Source: a virus | DNA: 34,785 nt | Strand: one strand, 5' to 3' | Virus record (IMG/VR): IMGVR_UViG_3300032322_002510 | Location: 1 to 34,785 of that record | Shown here: piece by piece, positions 25,562 through 31,809 of the stretch | Layout of the letters: each line of letters starts with the position of its first letter | Position numbering within the stretch: the first letter of the stretch is position 1 | Notes under the pieces: model-generated | Told to the model about the DNA's origin: nothing | The model's database searches: none | Seen by the model: only the letters and a program-made list of their open reading frames with translations | Translations under genes and position numbers: made by a program

Positions 25562-26668
25562 ATGAAAACATTACAGAAATACATCAAAGAATCTATCCAA
25601 GGATACCATTTAAAGAAAAAATCATGCTCTTGTGGTTGTAATACTTGTGATGATAAACCCGCATTATTAGCGCCTATACTCAACGAATCTCTTGCACCGC
25701 GCGCTATATTGTCTGAGGGATTAAAATACCATATAGACAATAATAAACCGCTTACTGAACATGTTTATCGTGCTGGTTCCAAAAACTATTTTGACTTATG
25801 GGCTGAAGCAAGAGCATTATATTCTCGCGGGATCATAGATATCAAAAACCAAGACGATTTAGAAATATTAACTGAAACCCAGTTAGGTGAATTTGGTTTA
25901 TATGAGGGTAAAAAAGTTCCATTAGATTTCATAATGGAAGAAATTGAATTAGAAGAAGCAAATAAAAAAAATACCCACGAAATTACGCTTACTTTTGAAA
26001 ATAGTAAACTTTTAGATAGGTTTAAAGCAATTCCAACCTTTTCTAAAATGTTAGCTCCTAATCAAATGAAAAGTCTAAATGTAGGAAACAATAATTTAAC
26101 TGTAAATAATGTATCTTTAAATGGTTTAGAGCGAATGGAGTCAATGGGATTATACAAAATCTCTAAAAAATTAAAAGAAGAAGAGGAAGAATTTCCATTT
26201 GAATATAAAGGCTTTAAATATAATATTAAAGTTTCAAGTAATATTACAAACGATAGAGGTCAAAAATTATATAAAATATCAATAGATGGTGTAGGTAGTT
26301 ACGATAAATATACCAATGAAAGAGAGGCTCATATTTATGCTAAACGAGAAATCGATGACCAAGTAATATTTGAAGCTAAAACTAAACCTAAAAAGAAAAC
26401 ACCCCCAATTGGCAAACCAAAACGCGGCGGCTCTAAAAAGTTCTATGTATATGTTAGAAAACCAGGCGGAGGAATTAAAAAAGTAAGCTTTGGAGACACT
26501 ACAGGTCTATCTGCTAAAATCAATAACCCCGAAGCTAGAAGAGCATTTGCCAAAAGACACGATTGTGCTAATAAAAAAGATCGCACAAAGGCTTCGTATT
26601 GGAGTTGTAGGCTCCCTCGTTATGCCAAACTCTTAGGACTAAAATCAAACTTTAGCGGTTTTTGGTAA
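25562..26668 (+). CDS. CTS-tagged Cys-rich multi-domain protein
   Basis: The start ATG 25562 was preferred over 25556 because MKTLQKYIKESI is the tag closest to the T4 internal-protein leader as I remember it (MKTYQEFIAEA), with IKE-S as cleavage site. A Cys cluster CSCGCNTC follows at about residues 20-27 and may bind metal. Residues 40-130 form a helical region (GLKYHIDNNKPLTEHVYRAG; YFDLWAEARALYSRGIIDI). A low-complexity acidic stretch (KLKEEEEEFPFE) precedes a small beta domain. The C-terminus has KFYVYVRKPGGGIKKVSFGD, then RHDCANKKDRTKASYWSCRL, a motif I remember as common at the ends of phage virion proteins. Role unknown. Confidence 0.6.
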   Translation: MKTLQKYIKESIQGYHLKKKSCSCGCNTCDDKPALLAPILNESLAPRAILSEGLKYHIDNNKPLTEHVYRAGSKNYFDLWAEARALYSRGIIDIKNQDDLEILTETQLGEFGLYEGKKVPLDFIMEEIELEEANKKNTHEITLTFENSKLLDRFKAIPTFSKMLAPNQMKSLNVGNNNLTVNNVSLNGLERMESMGLYKISKKLKEEEEEFPFEYKGFKYNIKVSSNITNDRGQKLYKISIDGVGSYDKYTNEREAHIYAKREIDDQVIFEAKTKPKKKTPPIGKPKRGGSKKFYVYVRKPGGGIKKVSFGDTTGLSAKINNPEARRAFAKRHDCANKKDRTKASYWSCRLPRYAKLLGLKSNFSGFW

Positions 26669-26669
26669 T

Positions 26670-27497
26670 ATGAAACTTACCGACATACTCAAGCAAATAA
26701 TCCAAGAAAAAAAAGCCAAACGCGACAGGTGCTTGCGTATTGCAGACCGCAAATTTAACAAGCCATCAGCATATAAATCAGGTGCTGTAGTTAGATGCCG
26801 CCAAGGTAAAATATGGAAAGGATTAAAAGAAGAAAATTTAAACGAATCCAAACAAGTAGGCCCGTTATATCATTTTACAGATTTTTTTTCTCTCAAAAAG
26901 ATTTTAACTAGTAATACTATGATTGGATCCTATGGCAATCAAGATATAAAAGGTCGATATATATCGACAACACGTGATAAAAATTTTTATAAATCTGATC
27001 CTAACCTTGGCGTTGAGAATCTGCAAGCCGCTTTAATATTTGATGGAAATAAATTAAGTAATAAATATAAAATTAAACCATATGCTTATGAACCATATAG
27101 AGACCTTGATCGAAGTGGTGCCGAAGCAGAAGAACTAATCATACTTCCAGGCAGAGATTTACCTAATATTAAATCATACTTATCAGGTGTAATATTATTA
27201 AAGCCTAATAAAGCAATAGAATCTTTCCTAAAAAAAGAAAATATACCTTATAATGTAGATTTAAGCGAAGCTAAAAAAGAAACACTCCGCACTTGGTTCA
27301 AACGCAAAGGAGCACCAGGTAAAACAGGCGGGTGGGTTGACTGTAATTCACCTATCCGCAAAGACGGAAAAATAACAGGATACAAACCTTGTGGAAGACA
27401 AAAAGGCGAAGAACGAGCTAAATATCCTTCGTGTCGCCCAACCGCAGCAAGGTGTAAGGATAAAGGTAAAGGAACTAAATGGGGTAAAACAAAATGA
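26670..27497 (+). CDS. CTS-tagged ADP-ribosyltransferase-like protein with flanking Cys-rich modules
   Basis: A 275-residue protein. The tag MKLTDILKQIIQE (IIQE-K) is followed by a basic Cys module (RDRCLRIADRKFNKPSAYKS, then GAVVRCRQGKIWKGLKEE). Residues about 65-185 look ART-like: LYHFTDFFSLKKILTSN (the H strand), RYISTTRDKNFY (S-T-T) and GAEAEELIIL (E-x-E), in the right order. The last 70 residues (KRKGAPGKTGGWVDCNSPIR, then CGRQKGEERAKYPSCRPTAA) are a second Cys/basic module of DUF5872 type. T4 Alt is also a head-packaged ADP-ribosyltransferase, so the analogy is direct. The ART call is inference from three motifs. Coupled by ATGA to the next gene. Confidence 0.5.
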   Translation: MKLTDILKQIIQEKKAKRDRCLRIADRKFNKPSAYKSGAVVRCRQGKIWKGLKEENLNESKQVGPLYHFTDFFSLKKILTSNTMIGSYGNQDIKGRYISTTRDKNFYKSDPNLGVENLQAALIFDGNKLSNKYKIKPYAYEPYRDLDRSGAEAEELIILPGRDLPNIKSYLSGVILLKPNKAIESFLKKENIPYNVDLSEAKKETLRTWFKRKGAPGKTGGWVDCNSPIRKDGKITGYKPCGRQKGEERAKYPSCRPTAARCKDKGKGTKWGKTK

Positions 27498-27811
27498 TCA
27501 AACTACTCAATCTACTAACCGAAGCTAAAGAAAGCTTTGAAACATTTGCTAAAAACCGTTTAGCAGGTGCCGAAAAAATTATAGCCAACGCTAAGAAAAA
27601 AGGTGGAGATGCATTACTAACATACACTCACTTTAATGTAAAGCCATCTTATTACAAAAAAGCCATAAACGGCAAATTTGACAAAGAAGCCGCTAAAAAA
27701 GAATTTGAAGAAACATATAAAAAAATCTCATTAAACATGACCCAAACCGAATTTCAACGTGAAGTTGGACGTTTAGAGGTATTAGGCGAACTATTAATAA
27801 GAGAAAAATGA
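27494..27811 (+). CDS. CTS-tagged small helical protein
   Basis: A 105-residue protein starting MIKLLNLLTEAKES, almost the same tag as the kinase at 18128 (MIKLLTLLKEA), with LTE-A as predicted cleavage site (residues 8-11). The mature part would be about 95 residues, very Lys/Ala/Glu-rich and helical (FAKNRLAGAEKIIANAKKKG; DKEAAKKEFEETYKKISLNM), the composition expected of a small basic internal head protein. No known family. It overlaps both neighbours by ATGA and so is produced with the ART-like and the Cys-rich proteins. Confidence 0.55.
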   Translation: MIKLLNLLTEAKESFETFAKNRLAGAEKIIANAKKKGGDALLTYTHFNVKPSYYKKAINGKFDKEAAKKEFEETYKKISLNMTQTEFQREVGRLEVLGELLIREK

Positions 27812-28233
27812 TAAAACTAATCAACATACTAAATGAAGCTGAACTAAACCAATGCCCAGCTCCAACCCAAAACATTGAACTCAACCTTCAAAATAGGCAA
27901 AAGGCTATCAACGAATACGGCTATGGCCCGTTGAACCCAAACCAACCCAACGAAAAATTTTGGCAAGCCAAAGCAGATATGTGGAAGCTTGATTCTATAG
28001 AAGAAGCTAAATCATCTCGTTGTGGTAATTGTGCTGCTTTTGACATTACATCTAAAACATTAGATTGTATTGCTAAAGGGATAGGCGACGATGAAGGCAC
28101 AGAAGATCCGTTTGATGTTATTAAAGCTGGAAAACTTGGGTATTGTAGATTTTTAAAATTTAAATGTGCCGCAGCTAGAACCTGCGACGCTTGGGTTGTA
28201 GGAGGTCCTATTACAGATGATAAAGCCGTATAA
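27808..28233 (+). CDS. CTS-tagged Cys-rich protein, possible metal or Fe-S binder
   Basis: A 141-residue protein. The tag MIKLINILNEAELNQ has LNE-A (residues 8-11). The mature part contains NQCPAP, then from about residue 70 RCGNCAAFD, LDCIAKGIG, GYCRFLKFKC and RTCDAWVVGGP, eight Cys in all. The spacing CxxC..C..C..C..C with an adjacent GYC and CDAW recalls high-potential iron-sulphur or other metal-binding folds. From memory, near relatives with NLxNRQxAIxxYGYGPxNP occur in marine phages. The 3' end overlaps by 17 bases the relic of the cupin-like gene that begins at 28217. Function unknown. Confidence 0.6.
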   Translation: MIKLINILNEAELNQCPAPTQNIELNLQNRQKAINEYGYGPLNPNQPNEKFWQAKADMWKLDSIEEAKSSRCGNCAAFDITSKTLDCIAKGIGDDEGTEDPFDVIKAGKLGYCRFLKFKCAAARTCDAWVVGGPITDDKAV

Positions 28234-28297
28234 AGATCTAGAAATCACAGACAGCTATATTATCCGCGAGTTTAGCGAAAATATATTATATTTATAA
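28217..28297 (+). pseudogene. 5' remnant of a cupin-like gene interrupted by the GIY-YIG gene
   Basis: A 26-codon frame (MIKPYKDLEITDSYIIREFS, then ENILYL) starting inside the end of the previous gene and stopping four bases before the homing-endonuclease ATG. The segment YIIREFSEN is how small phage cupin-like proteins typically begin before a WHRD..EDR motif. That motif is now found at the C-terminus of the adjacent endonuclease ORF (about residue 250). I read this as the left-hand piece of a gene into which the endonuclease gene inserted. Too short for a function on its own. Confidence 0.55.
28288..28297 (+). promoter_or_regulatory. Candidate promoter motif ATATTTATAA
   Basis: Exact motif copy three bases before the ATG of the first large GIY-YIG gene (28301). 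Transcripts starting just downstream would be nearly leaderless. A short TATTATA/TATAATA palindrome overlaps it. Confidence 0.45.
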
Positions 28298-28300
28298 TAA

Positions 28301-29239
28301 ATGGATAAAATTTTTTATACTTATATCCACATTCGCCCGGACATTAATGAGCCCTTTTATGTAGGTAAAGGTAAAGGAAAACGCTATAAAACTAAAACAG
28401 GTAGAAACCAATATTGGCATAATGTTGTAAATAAAAATAATGGTGTTTTTGAATCTAAAATATTATTTGAAGGATTAACTGAAAAAGAAGCCTTATTAAA
28501 AGAACAAGAAATAGAAAAAGAATTTAAAAAAAAAGGATATGGTTTGGTTAATTTAGCTGAAACCGGAAATTCTGGTCCTGTAGGGGTTTCTAGAACAGAA
28601 GAACACAAACAATCCTTAAGTAAAGCTACTAAAGGTAGAATAAGTCCTAATAAAGGAAAAAAACATGATCCCTTTCCTGAGGAATCAAAATATTGGAAAG
28701 GAAAAAATAGGCCTAAAGATACTAAAATGAAACAATCATATTCACAATCTAAACGATGGGAGGAAAAAGGCAATGAATTAAAGCAAAATTTTAGAAACAA
28801 AATAGGCAAAAAAATACTTCAAATAGAAGCAAAAACCCTAACCCCCCTAGAAATTTTCCCATCCCTAATAGAGGCTAAAGAAAAAACCCAAATTAATGTA
28901 ATTATAAATTGTGCTGCAGGTTTACAAAAAACAGCGGGGGGGTATATTTGGGTATATAAACACCCTAAGAACCCATATTTTGAATATATTATTAATGAAA
29001 ATGAAGTAATACGTGTATTTGAAAATAAAGATTTAGGAACTGAGGAACTTTGGCATCGGGATTTGGAGGATCGATTAATAGAATCTATTGGAAACACAGA
29101 TTGGCAAATACAACTTGATAATCAATTGCCATCTTCCCTAAATGGTCGTATATTTATACCCAGACACGAATTTCACCGTGTTATAAAAGGAACAGGAACA
29201 CTCAAATTAAAGATATATAAAATACAGGCCGATTCATAG
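28301..29239 (+). CDS. GIY-YIG homing endonuclease fused to a cupin-like domain
   Basis: A 312-residue protein. Residues 1-85 are a GIY-YIG nuclease (FYTYIHIRPDINEPFYVGKG with the Y..YVGKG core, GRNQYWHNVV, Glu in EKEALLKEQEIE). Residues about 95-145 are NUMOD3-type minor-groove modules (RTEEHKQSLSKATKGR). Residues 170-220 are a NUMOD1/IENR1 helix-turn-helix ending GGYIWVYK. The usual end of such enzymes is there, yet the frame continues for 90 residues with VIRVFENKDLGTEELWHRDL, EDRLIESIGNTDWQIQLDNQ and FIPRHEFHRVIKGTG. This is a cupin-like metal-binding domain (WHRD, HRV). It is a chimera created by homing into a cupin-like gene. The first 80 residues are closely paralogous to the gene at 30298. 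Confidence 0.8.
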   Translation: MDKIFYTYIHIRPDINEPFYVGKGKGKRYKTKTGRNQYWHNVVNKNNGVFESKILFEGLTEKEALLKEQEIEKEFKKKGYGLVNLAETGNSGPVGVSRTEEHKQSLSKATKGRISPNKGKKHDPFPEESKYWKGKNRPKDTKMKQSYSQSKRWEEKGNELKQNFRNKIGKKILQIEAKTLTPLEIFPSLIEAKEKTQINVIINCAAGLQKTAGGYIWVYKHPKNPYFEYIINENEVIRVFENKDLGTEELWHRDLEDRLIESIGNTDWQIQLDNQLPSSLNGRIFIPRHEFHRVIKGTGTLKLKIYKIQADS

Positions 29240-29251
29240 CCGGCCGTTTTT
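29227..29251 (+). terminator. Probable terminator overlapping the stop codon
   Basis: Stem GGCCG / CGGCC with a 9-base loop, followed by GTTTTT. The stop TAG of the endonuclease-cupin gene is in the loop. The stem is short but GC-pure. Confidence 0.5.
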
Positions 29252-29270
29252 AACAAAAATTTTTTTAGAG

Positions 29271-29306
29271 AGCTGTGGCCTCAATTTTGAGACCACAGCT
29301 TTTTTT
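29271..29306 (+). terminator. Rho-independent terminator with double stem
   Basis: Outer stem AGCTGTGG / CCACAGCT, one mismatch, inner stem CTCA / TGAG, loop ATTT, then a run of eight T ending at 29306. It insulates the endonuclease-cupin gene from the oxidoreductase. Confidence 0.85.
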
Positions 29307-29335
29307 CGTATATTAACATGTTAAAAATTTCAAAT

Positions 29336-29851
29336 ATGAATAAAAAAATTGTAATAGTAGGAGCAGGAGTAGCAGGCATAAACGCTGCTACCAAACTCGT
29401 TGATAATGGTTACCCGGGTGAATTGATTACAATTATTGATATGGGTAAAGACCCGTATCAACGCAAGCCTGAAGAGGTAATGACAGGTATGCTAGGTGCT
29501 GGAGGGTGGAGTGATGGCAAATTAACATACCACACAGCAATTGGAGGTCAATTGTCTAAATATTGCGGTGAAGACAAAGCAATGGAATTGATGGATCAAG
29601 TAATTACCAATTTCAAACGTTTCCACCCAAAACCAGAAGAAGTACAATGTTCAAATCCTGTTGAGGAACCTGAATTTATTAAACCATACTTTGGTTTACG
29701 TTTATTCCCAGTATGGCACGTAGGTACAGATTATTTATCTGAAATTGCTAAAAATTGGTATGATTATTTAGTAGAGAAAGGTGTTAATTTCGAATGGGAA
29801 ACTAAAGTAACAGATATTGATTTTGAAACAGGAGAAGTAATAATAGAATAA
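29336..29851 (+). CDS. FAD-dependent oxidoreductase, N-terminal half of a split gene
   Basis: 171 residues from ATG 29336 (MNKKIVIVGAGVAGINAATK); an upstream ATG at 29318 is possible but adds only MLKISN. The start is a classic dinucleotide-binding Rossmann motif GAGVAG (residues 9-14). It is followed by ITIIDMGKDPYQRKP and TGMLGAGGWSDGKLT as in COG2509-type FAD-dependent dehydrogenases. The protein stops at DIDFETGEVIIE, just where such enzymes continue with a second strand and the conserved GTGKAG loop. That continuation is found at 30990, beyond two inserted genes. The two halves together (171 + 261 residues) equal one normal-sized enzyme. Whether they assemble is unknown. Confidence 0.8.
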   Translation: MNKKIVIVGAGVAGINAATKLVDNGYPGELITIIDMGKDPYQRKPEEVMTGMLGAGGWSDGKLTYHTAIGGQLSKYCGEDKAMELMDQVITNFKRFHPKPEEVQCSNPVEEPEFIKPYFGLRLFPVWHVGTDYLSEIAKNWYDYLVEKGVNFEWETKVTDIDFETGEVIIE

Positions 29852-29861
29852 AACACATAAC

Positions 29862-30305
29862 ATGACAACAAAATATTTTTTTGATTTTAATAATTTAAAA
29901 ATTTTAGGAGGTTTTAAAAACAGAGTTCATTTACTAGGTATAAAAGAGACATATGATGAAACACTAATGCCTGAATTAAAAGTAGGAGTATCATATAATA
30001 TGGGCGATTTTCCTGAAAGCGAAATGGAGGAGTGTATTTTATCAATAGATAGAAAACTTTTTCATAAAATGTTAAATAAATGGTTAGATGAAAAATTAGA
30101 TTATTGTAACCGCTGGAACCATTATTGTGGTGTAGGTGGATTTATTTATGGTAAAAATGTAAAAAAAGAATATGATACTTACATTTATGAATATATTGGT
30201 GTTGAAGATAATGAAACAAACGATGGCTTAGAAGAAGTTAAAAAAGATATGGTTGTTTACACTGTAGATTCTTTTGATGAATTAATTGATATGGAACATG
30301 GATAA
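29862..30305 (+). CDS. Hypothetical protein inside the split oxidoreductase
   Basis: A 147-residue protein of unknown family (MTTKYFFDFNNLKILGGFKN). It has several aromatic residues and three Cys (EECILS, DYCNRW, HYCGVGG), with an acidic C-terminus (DNETNDGLEEVKKDMVVYTV). It lies between the N-terminal half of the oxidoreductase and the second GIY-YIG gene, whose ATG it overlaps by eight bases. It is probably carried by the homing element as a passenger, or is a pre-existing neighbour. No nuclease motif is visible. Confidence 0.45.
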   Translation: MTTKYFFDFNNLKILGGFKNRVHLLGIKETYDETLMPELKVGVSYNMGDFPESEMEECILSIDRKLFHKMLNKWLDEKLDYCNRWNHYCGVGGFIYGKNVKKEYDTYIYEYIGVEDNETNDGLEEVKKDMVVYTVDSFDELIDMEHG

Positions 30306-30993
30306 TAAATTCATAGTATACACTCATATTCGCCCTGATACAAATGAACCATTTTATGTTGGGAAAGGAGTACCTGGAAGAGAAATTAGAACATGCGGTA
30401 GAAATCAATATTGGCATAACATTGTAAATAAAAATAATGGCATATTTGAATCTAAAATATTATTTGAAGGATTAAATGAGGGTGAAGCACTACTAAAAGA
30501 ACGAGAAATAGAATTGGATTTAAAAAATAAAGGTTATATATTAACTAATATAATAGAATGTGGTGTTAAAGCTGGTACTACCGGAATGAAACACTCTGAA
30601 GAATCCAAACAAAAGATGAGTAACGGTTTAAAACAATATTACAATGAAAATCCTAACCCTAAAAAAGGTATTAAGATGAGTAAGGAAAGTTGTGAAAAAA
30701 AGAGTAAATCTATGTTAGGTAAAAAAGTTAAATTAGGTATAAAAGAATCTGATGAAACTAGAAAAAAGAAAAGTGATGCTTTTAAAGGAAGAATATATAG
30801 TGAAGAAAGTAAACAAAAGAAAAATGAAAAATTAAAAGATAAAAACATTTATGTCTTTTATAATTTATTAAATGATGAAAAGTTTAAAGGAACTAGGAGA
30901 GAATTTCAAGATAAATTTGATTTAAACAGTGGAAGGTTAAGCCATTTAATAAATAATAAAATTTCTAAATATAAAAATTGGATAAAAATATGA
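30298..30993 (+). CDS. GIY-YIG homing endonuclease splitting the oxidoreductase
   Basis: A 231-residue protein from ATG 30298 (MDNKFIVYTHIRPDTNEPFY); an in-frame TTG at 30286 is less likely. Residues 1-85 form the GIY-YIG domain (VYTHIRPDTNEPFYVGKG, GRNQYWHNIVNKNNG, GEALLKEREIE). Several NUMOD3-type repeats follow (KHSEESKQKMSNGLKQYY; SDETRKKKSDAFKGRIYSEE). The C-terminus (IYVFYNLLNDEKFKGTRREF .. GRLSHLINNKISKYKNWI) is a NUMOD1-like helix-turn-helix. The N-terminal domain is nearly the same as in the gene at 28301, with very different tails. The stop overlaps the ATG of the C-terminal oxidoreductase half (ATGA), so translation of that half may be coupled to the endonuclease. Confidence 0.82.
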   Translation: MDNKFIVYTHIRPDTNEPFYVGKGVPGREIRTCGRNQYWHNIVNKNNGIFESKILFEGLNEGEALLKEREIELDLKNKGYILTNIIECGVKAGTTGMKHSEESKQKMSNGLKQYYNENPNPKKGIKMSKESCEKKSKSMLGKKVKLGIKESDETRKKKSDAFKGRIYSEESKQKKNEKLKDKNIYVFYNLLNDEKFKGTRREFQDKFDLNSGRLSHLINNKISKYKNWIKI

Positions 30994-31775
30994 AAAAAAT
31001 TAAATTTGATACATGCATAGTAGGCACAGGTAAAGCAGGAATAGACTTCTCAGCTAAATTAGCTCAAAAGTACAATTTACCTACCGAAGTCAAGTCAACC
31101 CAGATTGGAGTGAGATTTGAAAGCCCACAACACCATTTCCAAAAACTAATCGATATTTCATATGATTTCAAACTTTATAGAAAATTTGAAGATAAAGGCG
31201 TTTCGCTTCGCTCTTTTTGTACAAACAATAATGCGGCATATGTTGCCGTAGAAGAAACATACGGCGACCACAGCTACAACGGCCACGCTAAAAAAGATGA
31301 AGCATATAGAAACAATATGACTAATTTTGGCATATTAATGGAAATTAATGGTATTAAAGATCCGTTTGAATGGTCACGTAAATTAGTTTCCAAAGTACAA
31401 TCTCATGGTACTGGTTTATATTATAGCCCATCTCGTAAACCATCAATTACTTCAGAAGGAAATGAAGTCTCGGCTCACCAAATCGATTGGATGGGATTAC
31501 AATTAGTATTAGAATATTTTCAAGGATACTTTAGATATATTACAGATTTCATTGAAGACATGAAAAAAGTATTTCCAACATTAGGAGATGATTGGGGAAT
31601 ATACATTCCCGAGGTAAAATATTTAAGCCCAGAGCCTCTTGTAAACTACAACGATTTATCCTTAACAAAATATCCGAATGTACACTTTGTTGGCGACGCT
31701 CTTTCAGCAAGGGGTATAACTGTTAGTGGAGCTCACGGTATTTATGTGGCTTCTTCGATTTTACAAAGTTCTTAA
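30990..31775 (+). CDS. FAD-dependent oxidoreductase, C-terminal half of a split gene
   Basis: 261 residues from ATG 30990 (MKKIKFDTCIVGTGKAGIDF); the longer TTG start at 30978 is unlikely. It begins with the strand and GTGKAG loop that follows the N-terminal half in intact relatives. It continues with QIGVRFESPQHHFQKLIDIS and a Cys-containing FCTNNNAAYVAVEE. It ends with NVHFVGDALSARGITVSGAH, then GIYVASSI, the FAD-contacting GD motif of the fold. It lacks its own nucleotide-binding N-terminus, so it must pair with the product of 29336 to be active. It is followed by a promoter motif and the HNH gene. Confidence 0.8.
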   Translation: MKKIKFDTCIVGTGKAGIDFSAKLAQKYNLPTEVKSTQIGVRFESPQHHFQKLIDISYDFKLYRKFEDKGVSLRSFCTNNNAAYVAVEETYGDHSYNGHAKKDEAYRNNMTNFGILMEINGIKDPFEWSRKLVSKVQSHGTGLYYSPSRKPSITSEGNEVSAHQIDWMGLQLVLEYFQGYFRYITDFIEDMKKVFPTLGDDWGIYIPEVKYLSPEPLVNYNDLSLTKYPNVHFVGDALSARGITVSGAHGIYVASSILQSS

Positions 31776-31785
31776 ATATTTATAA
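31776..31785 (+). promoter_or_regulatory. Candidate promoter motif ATATTTATAA inside a start-codon hairpin
   Basis: Exact motif copy immediately after the oxidoreductase stop. Its 3' part forms the 5' arm of the hairpin 31778-31809. Initiation about seven bases downstream would yield a transcript lacking that arm. Confidence 0.55.
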
Positions 31786-31809
31786 TCGAACAAAAACTCG
31801 ATTATGAAT
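31778..31809 (+). promoter_or_regulatory. Hairpin covering the start codon of the HNH endonuclease
   Basis: The core is an 8-bp perfect stem ATAATCGA / TCGATTAT with loop ACAAAAAC. It extends to 12 pairs (one G-U) through the whole ATG at 31804-31806. Read-through RNA from the oxidoreductase would fold and hide the start codon. This matches the logic known for T4 homing endonuclease genes. Confidence 0.6.

Noticed and set aside
28284-28297. TATTATA-TT-TATAATA palindrome, and a TTATCC/GGATAA pairing (28260-28265 with 28303-28308), as a third start-codon hairpin
   Set aside because: A two-base loop is not feasible, and the six-pair alternative is weak compared with the 10- and 12-pair hairpins at the other two endonuclease genes.
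29852-30989. A group I intron between the oxidoreductase halves
   Set aside because: I could not identify the conserved core or splice-site pairing by eye, and both halves have their own stop or start codons. It is left as an alternative to be tested by RT-PCR.
1587-31785. Reading TATTTATA as T4 late promoters (TATAAATA) on the opposite strand
   Set aside because: The core is the exact reverse complement of the T4 late consensus, but promoters pointing left would transcribe no genes. A different, forward-acting element is more sensible.
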